Part shown: in pieces, positions 10,737 through 19,948 of the stretch
Layout: the number at the start of each line of letters is the position of its first letter
Numbering within the stretch: position 1 is the first letter of the stretch
NCBI GenBank assembly: GCA_031282355.1
Contig: JAITDW010000003.1
Location: forward strand, 215,482 to 279,481
Length of the DNA: 64,000 bases
Reading direction: 5' to 3'
Source of the DNA: Candidatus Endomicrobiellum neotermitis
Lineage (GTDB): Bacteria > Elusimicrobiota > Endomicrobiia > Endomicrobiales > Endomicrobiaceae
The notes under the pieces: generated by a model
Seen by the model: the letters and a program-made list of their open reading frames with translations, nothing else
Database searches by the model: none
What the model was told of the DNA's origin: nothing
Translations under genes and position numbers: made by a program

Positions 10737-12616
10737 TGCCAGATTTAGATGCAATAACACAGTCTGTTAAAAATGTGATTAAGAATGTAACAAAAAGAGT
10801 TATAGTATGTTCTGGAGCTGGATGTGTAGCTAATGGTGCTATTGATATTTTTGAAAAATTTATTGACTTATCAAAAGAATTTAAAATAAGTATGCGTGTG
10901 GAATTAGATGATACTGATATGTGTAAAAATATTTTTTTATCTAAAAGTGGGTGTCAAGGTTTTTGTCAAAATGGACCATTAGTTACTATTTTACCAAACG
11001 AAATACTTTACACAAAAGTTACATCTGATGATGTAAGAGAAATTTTACAAAAAAGCATTAAAAATGATGAGTTTATAAAAAGGCTTTGTTATAGCAGCTA
11101 TAATGGTGTTACATACAAAAGACGAAATGAGATTCCATTTTACAAAAAGCAGTGTAGAATGATTCTTAAACATTGCGGTATCATAGATCCAGAAAATATA
11201 AAAGAATATATTGCAAATGATGGATATAGAGCTGCTCAAAAAGCATGTGTAAAGATGACTGACAAAAAAATATGCAGTACGATTTTATCGTCAGGATTAA
11301 GAGGACGTGGTGGTAGTGGATTTTTAACAGGTAAAAAATGGGATTTAGTGAGAAATCAGATTAATTCTAAAAAATATGTTATTTGTAATGGAGATGAAGG
11401 TGATCCTGGTGCATTTATGGATAGAAGTATTATGGAAGGAAATCCTCATAGTGTTATAGATGGATTGATAGTTGCATCTAGAGCAACTGGTGCAAATGAA
11501 GGTTATATATATATAAGGACAGAATATACCCTTGCTGTAGAGAGGATGAAAAAGGCTGTAAATGACGCGATAAATATTGGTATTTTAGGAAATAATATTT
11601 TTGGAACAAATCATAATTTTATGATTCAAATTATGGAAGGAGCTGGGGCTTTTGTGTGTGGGGAAGAAACTGCACTAATATCATCCATAGAAGGTAAAAG
11701 AGGAATGCCTTCTCCAAAACCTCCTTTCCCTTCACAAAGTGGTTTATGGTGTAAACCTACGGTTATAAATAATGTTGAAACTCTTGCAACAATCCCCTTC
11801 ATAATAAATCATGGATCAAATGCGTTCAGAAGCATAGGGATAAAGTCTTCTCCTGGAACAAAAACATTTGCATTAACCGGACATGTGTTGAATACTGGAC
11901 TTGTAGAGGTTCCTTTGGGATCAACTTTAAAACATATAATTTTTGATATTTCTGGTGGTGTTACAGATGAAAAAGGTAATGTCAATGAAAATAATTTTAA
12001 AGCTGTTCAAATAGGAGGACCTTCTGGTGCTTGTTTAACTAGAACACATTTAAGTTTATCATTGGACTTTGATTCTTTGAAAAAAATTGGTGCTATGATT
12101 GGCTCAGGTGGACTTGTAGTGATGAACAAAAATAATTGTATGGTAAATATTGCGAGATTTTTTATGCAATTTGCACAAAATGAGTCTTGCGGTAAATGTG
12201 TTTTGTGTCGTGAGGGAACAAAACAAATGCTTTTAATGCTTAATGATATTACAAGTGGTGAAGCTAATGAAGCAACTATACATCTTCTAGAGAAGCTTGC
12301 TATAGCTGTTTCAGTAGGTTCTTTATGTGGACTTGGGAAAACAGCTTCTAATCCTGTTTTATCAACACTAAAATATTTTAAAGATGAATATTATGCTCAT
12401 GTTAAAGAAAAAAAATGTCCTGCTGGTGAATGTGTAAATCTTATGAATTATAAAATAATAGATAAATGCGTTGGTTGTTCTATTTGTACAATAAAATGTT
12501 ATGCAAAAGCAATAAATGGAATACGTGGAAAAAAACATACCATAGACATTTTGAAATGTGTAAAATGCGGTGTCTGCATGGATTCATGTAAATTTAATGC
12601 AATTATAAAAGGTTAA
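10736..12616 (+). CDS. hydB: NuoF-like flavoprotein subunit of NAD(P)-dependent [FeFe] hydrogenase (HydB/HndC type)
   Basis: N-terminal 2Fe-2S Trx-like domain, GRGGSGFLTGKKW, NGDEGDPGAFMDR, SCGKCVLCREG, C-terminal 2x[4Fe-4S]. Confidence 0.92.
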   Translation: MPDLDAITQSVKNVIKNVTKRVIVCSGAGCVANGAIDIFEKFIDLSKEFKISMRVELDDTDMCKNIFLSKSGCQGFCQNGPLVTILPNEILYTKVTSDDVREILQKSIKNDEFIKRLCYSSYNGVTYKRRNEIPFYKKQCRMILKHCGIIDPENIKEYIANDGYRAAQKACVKMTDKKICSTILSSGLRGRGGSGFLTGKKWDLVRNQINSKKYVICNGDEGDPGAFMDRSIMEGNPHSVIDGLIVASRATGANEGYIYIRTEYTLAVERMKKAVNDAINIGILGNNIFGTNHNFMIQIMEGAGAFVCGEETALISSIEGKRGMPSPKPPFPSQSGLWCKPTVINNVETLATIPFIINHGSNAFRSIGIKSSPGTKTFALTGHVLNTGLVEVPLGSTLKHIIFDISGGVTDEKGNVNENNFKAVQIGGPSGACLTRTHLSLSLDFDSLKKIGAMIGSGGLVVMNKNNCMVNIARFFMQFAQNESCGKCVLCREGTKQMLLMLNDITSGEANEATIHLLEKLAIAVSVGSLCGLGKTASNPVLSTLKYFKDEYYAHVKEKKCPAGECVNLMNYKIIDKCVGCSICTIKCYAKAINGIRGKKHTIDILKCVKCGVCMDSCKFNAIIKG

Positions 12617-12631
12617 GAGCAAACGAAAATA

Positions 12632-14671
12632 ATGAAATATCTAACCGTAAATGGAATAAAAATTTTATTTAGTAATGAAAAAAATATTTTAGAGATAATG
12701 AAAAAAAAATGTATAGATATTCCAACTCTTTGTTATCATAAAGAACTTAGCGTATATGGAGCATGTAGACTTTGTATAGTAGAAGTTGAGGGTAGAGGTA
12801 TTCTACCTGCATGTTCTACATTACCTGAAAATGCAATGCAAATCAGAACAAATACCGAACGTATAAAGGAAATAAGAAAAATCATAATAGAACTTATGCT
12901 TGCTAATCACGATAGAGAGTGCCCCACGTGTGCAAAAAGTGAAACATGTTCTCTTCAAATTTTATCTAGAAGGTTTGGTATCGATGAAATAAGATTTAGG
13001 AATGTAACAAATAAAAAATCTAAAGACTCATCTACATACTCATTAATAGTAGATCCAAGTAAATGTGTTCTTTGCGGATCTTGTGTAAGATTTTGTGACG
13101 AAATTCAGGGTATAGGTGTATTGGATTTTATGAATCGAGGAGCACAATCCAAGATTTGCCCTGGTGGTAATAATATGAATCTACTGTCATCTGGATGCGT
13201 TTATTGTGGACAATGTATTAGAGTATGCCCTACAGGTGCAATCGTGCCTAAATCCGAAGTAAATTACGTATGGAAAGCTCTGAGTAATCCTAATAAAAAA
13301 GTAATAGTTGCCATAGCTCCAGCAGTACGTACAGCAATTGGTGAAGTGTTTGGGTTAAGTGATAAAAACGGTACAAAAATAGCTGGTAAAATCGTTTCTG
13401 CTTTACGTTATATAGGTTTTACAAAAATTTTTGATATTTCGTTTTTTGCGGATATGACTATAGTTGAAGAAGCAAATGAATTTATGGATCGTTTGGAAAA
13501 AATGAAAAATATTCCTATGTTCACATCATGTTGTCCTGCGTGGGTAATATTTGTAGAAAAATATTATCCTGATTTCATTCCTAATATTTCAAGCTGTCGT
13601 TCTCCTCAGGGCATGTACGGATCTGTTGTAAAGAAAATTATGCCTAAAATACTTGGAGTTTCAAAAGAAAATTTAGTTGTAGTTTCAATAGTGCCGTGCA
13701 CTGCAAAAAAATTTGAAGCAAGAAGGCATGAACTCTCAAAAGAAGGTATTGCAGATATTGATTATGTTTTAACGGTGCATGAGCTTGTGAGAATGATTGA
13801 AGAATCTGGGTTAGATTTCAGAAAAATTGATATATCATCATTTGATATGCCTTGTGGTTTTAAAACAGGCGCTGGAATAATATTTGGTACTTCAGGAGGT
13901 GTTACAGAAGCCGTATTAAGAAATATTATGAATAATAATGGTAAATGTGATAAAGATGTTATAGATGCTAATAAGTTTACACGATTCGATTTTGTTCGCG
14001 GTGATGAAGGTTTAAGAAAAGTAAAAGTGAACTTAAATGGAAAAGATCTTAATATTGCTATTGTTCATGGATTAAAAAATGCAAGTAAAATATTAGAAAG
14101 CATTAAATCGAATGATAATGAGAAGGATAAATATAGTTTTGTTGAGGTTATGGCATGTCCTGGAGGATGTGTAGGTGGTGCAGGACAGCCGATTTATAAA
14201 AACTTAAATGTGAGAAATGCAAGAACAAAAATGTTATATGAAAATGACAGGATTATAAAGTTTCATAATCCTCAAGATAATTTATATGTTAGTAAAATAT
14301 ATAAAGATCATTTTGGTAATCCAGGAAGTAAGCAAGCTTGTGAGTATTTACATACTAGATATAAATATGCAAAGAAATTTAAAAAAGTATTTGAAATTTA
14401 CAGGCCGTTAAATGATGATTATGTAAAAATCAATATTTGTTTTGGAAATAATTGTATTCAAAAAGGTGCAAAAGATATTTTGAAACATATAGTGAAATTT
14501 ATAGAAAACAATAATTATGAGAATAATATTGGCATAAGTATTTCCATATGTCTTGAAAAATGTTCTAAGGGGCCAATTGTTACAGTTGCTGAAGAGGTAA
14601 TTGAATTTTGTAATTTTGAATTAGCAGAAAAAACAATAATTAAAAAATTAAGAGATAAAATACGTGGGTAA
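12632..14671 (+). CDS. hydA: [FeFe] hydrogenase catalytic subunit (HydA/HndD type) with C-terminal 2Fe-2S Trx-like domain
   Basis: N-terminal plant-type 2Fe-2S, HDRECPTC His/Cys cluster, 2x4Fe-4S, H-cluster L1 TSCCPAW, L2 IVPCTAKKFE, L3 EVMACPGGCVGGAGQP. Confidence 0.93.
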   Translation: MKYLTVNGIKILFSNEKNILEIMKKKCIDIPTLCYHKELSVYGACRLCIVEVEGRGILPACSTLPENAMQIRTNTERIKEIRKIIIELMLANHDRECPTCAKSETCSLQILSRRFGIDEIRFRNVTNKKSKDSSTYSLIVDPSKCVLCGSCVRFCDEIQGIGVLDFMNRGAQSKICPGGNNMNLLSSGCVYCGQCIRVCPTGAIVPKSEVNYVWKALSNPNKKVIVAIAPAVRTAIGEVFGLSDKNGTKIAGKIVSALRYIGFTKIFDISFFADMTIVEEANEFMDRLEKMKNIPMFTSCCPAWVIFVEKYYPDFIPNISSCRSPQGMYGSVVKKIMPKILGVSKENLVVVSIVPCTAKKFEARRHELSKEGIADIDYVLTVHELVRMIEESGLDFRKIDISSFDMPCGFKTGAGIIFGTSGGVTEAVLRNIMNNNGKCDKDVIDANKFTRFDFVRGDEGLRKVKVNLNGKDLNIAIVHGLKNASKILESIKSNDNEKDKYSFVEVMACPGGCVGGAGQPIYKNLNVRNARTKMLYENDRIIKFHNPQDNLYVSKIYKDHFGNPGSKQACEYLHTRYKYAKKFKKVFEIYRPLNDDYVKINICFGNNCIQKGAKDILKHIVKFIENNNYENNIGISISICLEKCSKGPIVTVAEEVIEFCNFELAEKTIIKKLRDKIRG

Positions 14672-15080
14672 AATAATGGGTATAGATTATGGCTTAAAGT
14701 ATTTAGGAATTGCTATTACTGATACAATGCATATTATAGCATCTCCATTTGGTACTATTGAGGGTGGTTTATCATTAAAAAAAGATGCATTAAAAATTTT
14801 AGAAATTGCTGAAAGCAATAATGTTTCTACAATTGTTTTTGGAATGCCTATAAATATGAATGGTAGTAAAGGTAAGATGGCTGTAATTGTACATAACTTA
14901 GTCGATATGATTAAATCAATTTCTAATATTAAAATAGTAACAATTGATGAAAGACTTACAACTGTTCAAGCTGAAAAAATTCTTATCAGCAACAATACAT
15001 CAAGAAATAAACGCAAAAACCTAAAAAATAAAATATCTGCAGCATTGATCTTACAAACATATTTGAATATGTTTAGTTGA
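14664..15080 (+). CDS. ruvX: putative pre-16S rRNA nuclease / Holliday junction resolvase-like protein YqgF (RuvX)
   Basis: MGIDYGLKYLGIAITD, VFGMPINMNGSKG, DERLTTVQAEK motifs. Confidence 0.93.
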   Translation: MGKIMGIDYGLKYLGIAITDTMHIIASPFGTIEGGLSLKKDALKILEIAESNNVSTIVFGMPINMNGSKGKMAVIVHNLVDMIKSISNIKIVTIDERLTTVQAEKILISNNTSRNKRKNLKNKISAALILQTYLNMFS

Positions 15081-15109
15081 AAATTATTGGTTTGTTAGTG
15101 TAATAAAAA

Positions 15110-16117
15110 ATGAAAATTAAAAAAGTTACTGTTAAACAAACCAAATTTAGACTAATAGTGTTGATTATGGTTTTTTGTTTATTGTTTTATTATTCATATG
15201 TATTATTTTTTAATGCTGATGATAAAATTAAAGTGATTATAAAAAATGGTGATAATGCCATAAGCATCGCGTCTTACTTAGAGAAAAATAATTTTATATT
15301 TTCAAAAGAGTTGTTTTTAGGGTTAGTTAAAATTGCAAATTTACAAAAAAAATTTAAAGCTGGTATTTATAATTTTTCTAAAAAAGATAGTATATTTAAA
15401 ATATTAAGAAAGCTAACTACAGGACCTGATGATATTTTACGTCTTACTATACCAGAAGGGAATACAGTAAAACAAACAGCAGAAATAATTTCAAGAGTTA
15501 TAGATATTAATAAAGAAAGATTTATTAAAATGGCTGAAGACAAAAATATAGAAGGTTATTTAATGCCTGAAACATATTTTATAACATTTGGAATGAATGA
15601 AGAGCAATTAATTAAAATGATGTTAAGTGAATTTTATAAAAAAATTACACCACAGATGTATGAAAGAGCAAAAAAAATTAATATTAATTTTAAAGATATA
15701 ATTATAATGGCTTCGATTATTGAAAAAGAAACTGTTAAAAATGATGAAAAACCAATAATAGCTTCTATTTTTTACAATAGACTTAATAGAAATATAAAAC
15801 TGCAATCATGTGCTACAGTTTTATATGCTATGGGTATAAATAAACCAAAATTAACTTATAAAGATATAAAATTTAATTCGCAGTATAATACATATATTCA
15901 TTTTGGACTCCCTCCAGGTCCTATATGTAGTCCTGGTATAGAATCAATAAAAGCAGCTTTGTATCCAAGCAATACAAAAAATATGTTTTTTGTTTCAGAA
16001 GGATATGGTAGACACTTGTTCGCAAAAAATTTTGAAGAACATAAAAAAAATATAAGTATTTTAAAAAATAAAGTAATAAAAGGAAATAAATTATGCTACA
16101 AAAAAAAATTTATCTAG
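15110..16117 (+). CDS. mltG: endolytic murein transglycosylase
   Basis: single N-terminal TM, IPEGNTVKQTAEII, MASIIEKET, YNRL...LQSCATVLYA, YNTYIHFGLPPGPICSPG. Confidence 0.95.
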   Translation: MKIKKVTVKQTKFRLIVLIMVFCLLFYYSYVLFFNADDKIKVIIKNGDNAISIASYLEKNNFIFSKELFLGLVKIANLQKKFKAGIYNFSKKDSIFKILRKLTTGPDDILRLTIPEGNTVKQTAEIISRVIDINKERFIKMAEDKNIEGYLMPETYFITFGMNEEQLIKMMLSEFYKKITPQMYERAKKININFKDIIIMASIIEKETVKNDEKPIIASIFYNRLNRNIKLQSCATVLYAMGINKPKLTYKDIKFNSQYNTYIHFGLPPGPICSPGIESIKAALYPSNTKNMFFVSEGYGRHLFAKNFEEHKKNISILKNKVIKGNKLCYKKKFI

Positions 16118-17265
16118 ATAATAGTGCCACTACTGCTGTTTATCCTGAAGTTATAGATGTAATGCAGAAATATTTTTCTAAGATATATGGTAATGCCTCA
16201 AGTCTTCATAATTTTGGAAAACAGGCAAAAATAGTACTTAATAATGCAAGGGATATCATAGCATCAAAGTTAAATGCAGATCCTGAAGAAATATTTTTCA
16301 CTTCATGTGGAACTGAATCTGACAATATAGCAATATCAGGAATATTAAATGCTTATAAACAAAGAGGACATATAATAACAAGTAGTATTGAGCATCATGC
16401 TGTTTTTTATTTATGTAAACATCTTGAGAAAAATGGATATAGAGTAACATATCTTGGTGTGAATAAAGACGGTATTGTTTCAATTGAAGATTTTAAAAAA
16501 TCAGTAAAAGATGATACTTTACTTGTGACGATAATGCATGCAAATAATGAGATTGGTGCAATCCAACCTATAGAAACTATAGCTAATGAATTAAGAAAAA
16601 TTAATAAAACAAGAAAAAATAAAATATATTTTCATACAGATGCTGTGCAAACTATTGGTAAATTACAATTAGATGTAAAAAAACTTAATGTTGATTTACT
16701 CGCAATGTCAGCACATAAATTTAATGGACCTAAGGGCATAGGAGGACTTTATGTAAAAAAAGGAACGCATATATCTCCTATAACTTTTGGTGGACATCAG
16801 GAAAATGGACTCAGACCAGGTACTGAAAATATTCCAGCTATTATTGGTTTTGCAAAAGCATTTGAAATTTCAAATACTAAAATTGAAGAAAAAAATAGAC
16901 ATATTTTTAATTTGAAGGAAAAATTAAAGAAAGGCATTTTAGATACTATACCTAATATAATTATAAATGGAAGTGGAAATAAATCTGTTTCTAATATTTT
17001 AAATGTGAGTTTTAGCTGCGTAGAGGCTGAGGCATTACTTTTTATGCTTGATAGGCATGGGATAGCTGTTTCTACTGGATCAGCATGTGCATCTGGATCA
17101 TCTGGTCCATCCCATGTTTTGTCTGCCTTACATGTTGATCCAATTATAGCGCGCGGAGCTATTCGTTTCTCTTTTGGGTGTTATAACACTGAGACAGAAG
17201 TAGATTACGTACTTACAATTCTTCCAGATGTGATAAAAAAATTACGTTTAATATCTCCTATTTAG
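16093..17265 (+). CDS. cysteine desulfurase (NifS/IscS family)
   Basis: YLDNSATTAVYPEV, SSIEHHAV, HTDAVQTIGK, SAHKFNGPKGIGGLYV, SGSACASGSSGPSHVL. Confidence 0.95.
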   Translation: MLQKKIYLDNSATTAVYPEVIDVMQKYFSKIYGNASSLHNFGKQAKIVLNNARDIIASKLNADPEEIFFTSCGTESDNIAISGILNAYKQRGHIITSSIEHHAVFYLCKHLEKNGYRVTYLGVNKDGIVSIEDFKKSVKDDTLLVTIMHANNEIGAIQPIETIANELRKINKTRKNKIYFHTDAVQTIGKLQLDVKKLNVDLLAMSAHKFNGPKGIGGLYVKKGTHISPITFGGHQENGLRPGTENIPAIIGFAKAFEISNTKIEEKNRHIFNLKEKLKKGILDTIPNIIINGSGNKSVSNILNVSFSCVEAEALLFMLDRHGIAVSTGSACASGSSGPSHVLSALHVDPIIARGAIRFSFGCYNTETEVDYVLTILPDVIKKLRLISPI

Positions 17266-17359
17266 AAAATAAAAAAATAATGATTATTAAAAATATAAAT
17301 AAGTAAAAATGAATGACACTTGATGATTTTTTGAATTAGATATTTATGTTAGTTTAAAA

Positions 17360-17911
17360 TTATTTTAGTTTTTTTACGATTATTTTTTCTGTAACTATCT
17401 TTTCTGTTTCTATATCAATACCAGTTAAAATATAATATAAGACTTTAGGCATAAAACTACTGTTATTAGCGAAAACATAAACTGTGTTAAGATATGATCT
17501 TCTACTATTTATTTCAGTTTCTAATTTTGGTATTTTATTTATAATTATTATTTTCATTATTCTATCAGGTACAGCTTTTAGAATTAATTCATAATATCCA
17601 TTGTTGTTGTATCTTGTTTTAAATCCATATGCACTTTTCTCAAAAACAGTTATTTTTTTACGTTGACCTTGTTTTGCATGTAAGACCCAGTAAAAATCTA
17701 TGAAATTTCTGTTATTTGTATCTATTTGTCCATCTGAATTTAGTATAATGTCATACATAACAATGTTAGTATTTTTATTTCTTTCAATTTTAAAAAGATT
17801 TTTATTATCACTAAAAGCGTATACTGATATAAATATCGAACTAATAAAAAATAACATGACAATTTTAATTTTTAAACTTTCCATTTGTATACTCTTTTTT
17901 TTGAATAACAA
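17360..17911 (-). CDS. DUF4833-like exported protein of unknown function
   Basis: N-terminal signal/TM segment; KIERNKNTNIVMYDIILNSDGQI...YWVLHAKQGQRKK pattern recalled from DUF4833. Confidence 0.6.
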   Translation of the reverse strand: MLFKKKSIQMESLKIKIVMLFFISSIFISVYAFSDNKNLFKIERNKNTNIVMYDIILNSDGQIDTNNRNFIDFYWVLHAKQGQRKKITVFEKSAYGFKTRYNNNGYYELILKAVPDRIMKIIIINKIPKLETEINSRRSYLNTVYVFANNSSFMPKVLYYILTGIDIETEKIVTEKIIVKKLK

Positions 17912-17957
17912 CTACTAAATTGAAATGAATTGTATCTATAAAATTTTGTGATTTTTA

Positions 17958-19040
17958 TTACATAGTATTTGCAGTAATTATTCCACCTCCTAAAACTATA
18001 TTATTCTTATATAGTACTACACTTTGCCCAGGAGTGACAGCTAGCTGTGGTTCGTAAAATTCAATTTTTGCTTTCGATATACCATGTGGAATAATAATAG
18101 CTTTTGCTGCTTTATGTTGTTGTCTTATTTTTGCATTTGCTTCGAATGCATTTTTAGGTATTGGAATTGATCCCCAAAATATTTTTTCTGCTATAAAAAA
18201 CGAAGAATATAAATCTTTCTTTTCACCTACAATTATGGTGTTTGTTTTAGCTAAAATATTTGTAACGTATAACGGTTGTCTTGTTCCTCCTTTAAGTCCG
18301 AGACCTTTGCGTTTCCCTATTGTATAATTCCAAATTCCATTGTGTTTCCCAAGGATATTTCCATTTTTATCTATAATGTCTCCATAAACCATTGGAAACT
18401 GTAAAATGTCATTATAGTCTCCGCAATAAAAATCTTGACTATCTGGTTTTTTAGCTACTGGTATTCCAATTTTATTTGCAATATCTCTCACTTGTTTTTT
18501 TGTGTAATCCCCAAGTGGGAAAAATGTTTTTGAAAGAATTCTTTGTGTAAGTCTGTATAAAAAGTAGGTTTGATCTTTTTTTGTATCAATAGCATTACAT
18601 AGTTGATACATATTAAACGAATTATTAAATTTTATGTTTGCGTAGTGTCCAGTAGCAATTTTGTCAAAATATATTCCATTCTTTTTTACAATAGTAGGTA
18701 AAATCAGAAATTTAATATAAGTATTACAGCGTATACACGGGTTTGGTGTACGTCCTTCTTTGTATTCAATTTTAAAATTTTCTAGAACAATTTTTTTATA
18801 CTCTTTACTACAGTCTTCTATATATAAATGAATTTTAAGAAAGTCAGCTACTTTTTGTGCGATCCTAATGTCTTCATCTTCAGGACCAAAACAAGCGTTT
18901 GTATTTTTTGTACATTTACAATTAGAAAATTTATCCCATATTGACATTATTACTCCAATTACTCTATGTCCTTGTTTTTTTAATAGGTATGCAGCAACTG
19001 CTGAATCAACTCCACCACTTAATTCTACAAGTATATCCAT
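17958..19040 (-). CDS. mnmA: tRNA-specific 2-thiouridylase
   Basis: VELSGGVDSAVAAYLL PP-loop, RTPNPCIRCN, ATGHYA, QTYFLYRL. Confidence 0.92.
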   Translation of the reverse strand: MDILVELSGGVDSAVAAYLLKKQGHRVIGVIMSIWDKFSNCKCTKNTNACFGPEDEDIRIAQKVADFLKIHLYIEDCSKEYKKIVLENFKIEYKEGRTPNPCIRCNTYIKFLILPTIVKKNGIYFDKIATGHYANIKFNNSFNMYQLCNAIDTKKDQTYFLYRLTQRILSKTFFPLGDYTKKQVRDIANKIGIPVAKKPDSQDFYCGDYNDILQFPMVYGDIIDKNGNILGKHNGIWNYTIGKRKGLGLKGGTRQPLYVTNILAKTNTIIVGEKKDLYSSFFIAEKIFWGSIPIPKNAFEANAKIRQQHKAAKAIIIPHGISKAKIEFYEPQLAVTPGQSVVLYKNNIVLGGGIITANTM

Positions 19041-19513
19041 TTTATCACCTCTTTTTTATACACAAATACTAATAAAATATAAAAATTTTTATAATTGTTT
19101 TCAATTTTTAAAATTTATCAAAGTTATATGACAAAAAAATGTATTCTATGTATTGCAGATATTGTGCTTTTAAAAAAAATATCTTTATGATGGTAATAAT
19201 TACATTTAATGTATATTTTGAAAAATACAGTCTTACTGCTCAATATGGATCAAGTAATATTTATAACTGCTTTTATACACAACTTTAGAAAATGTAGTAC
19301 GTTTTCACCGAGTGTGAAAGATGTAAGAATTTTTGTGACGTATAGATTTAGTATCATCTATTAACTTTTCAACCACATATTCTAGCAAAAAAATAATGTA
19401 CGTTTTTTTTGTTCATAATAGTACATTTTAAATTTATGATGAATTTAAATAACAAACTAAAGAAATCATTTAATTGCTTTAATTCATTGATATGATTTGC
19501 TATAATCACAAAA

Positions 19514-19930
19514 ATGCATACACGTATTGTGTGGTTTTTTCTCTTTTTAGTACCGTTTTTTTTTACATCATGTTCTGTTTTTGATTATCCAGTACGCATG
19601 CTTGGATTTTCTGTTGTAAAGTTTGAAAATGAAAAATCTGGAAGATTTGTTAAAGTTCTTATGATGCAAAAAAAAGATTGTTTTTATAAAAGTATTAGTA
19701 TAATAAGTGATTTTAAAGCTAAAATTACACATAAGAATTTTAATAAAGGCTATATAATAGCTTTTAATTTTTCTAAAAGTTTTGATTGTTGTTTAGATTC
19801 AACCGAAGTTGGTGTTTTTATAACTCAAATTGATAATTCTAGTGTTAAAATTGAAATTATTTCAAATAATAATTTACTGTCGCAGGTATTATCTACTAAA
19901 TTTTTTGAAAAAATTGAATTTAAAAATTGA
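19514..19930 (+). CDS. hypothetical lipoprotein
   Basis: N-terminal signal with lipobox-like FFFTSC; 138 aa directly upstream of eno; no recognised family. Confidence 0.6.
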   Translation: MHTRIVWFFLFLVPFFFTSCSVFDYPVRMLGFSVVKFENEKSGRFVKVLMMQKKDCFYKSISIISDFKAKITHKNFNKGYIIAFNFSKSFDCCLDSTEVGVFITQIDNSSVKIEIISNNNLLSQVLSTKFFEKIEFKN

Positions 19931-19948
19931 AAAATAAGGGGAAATATT

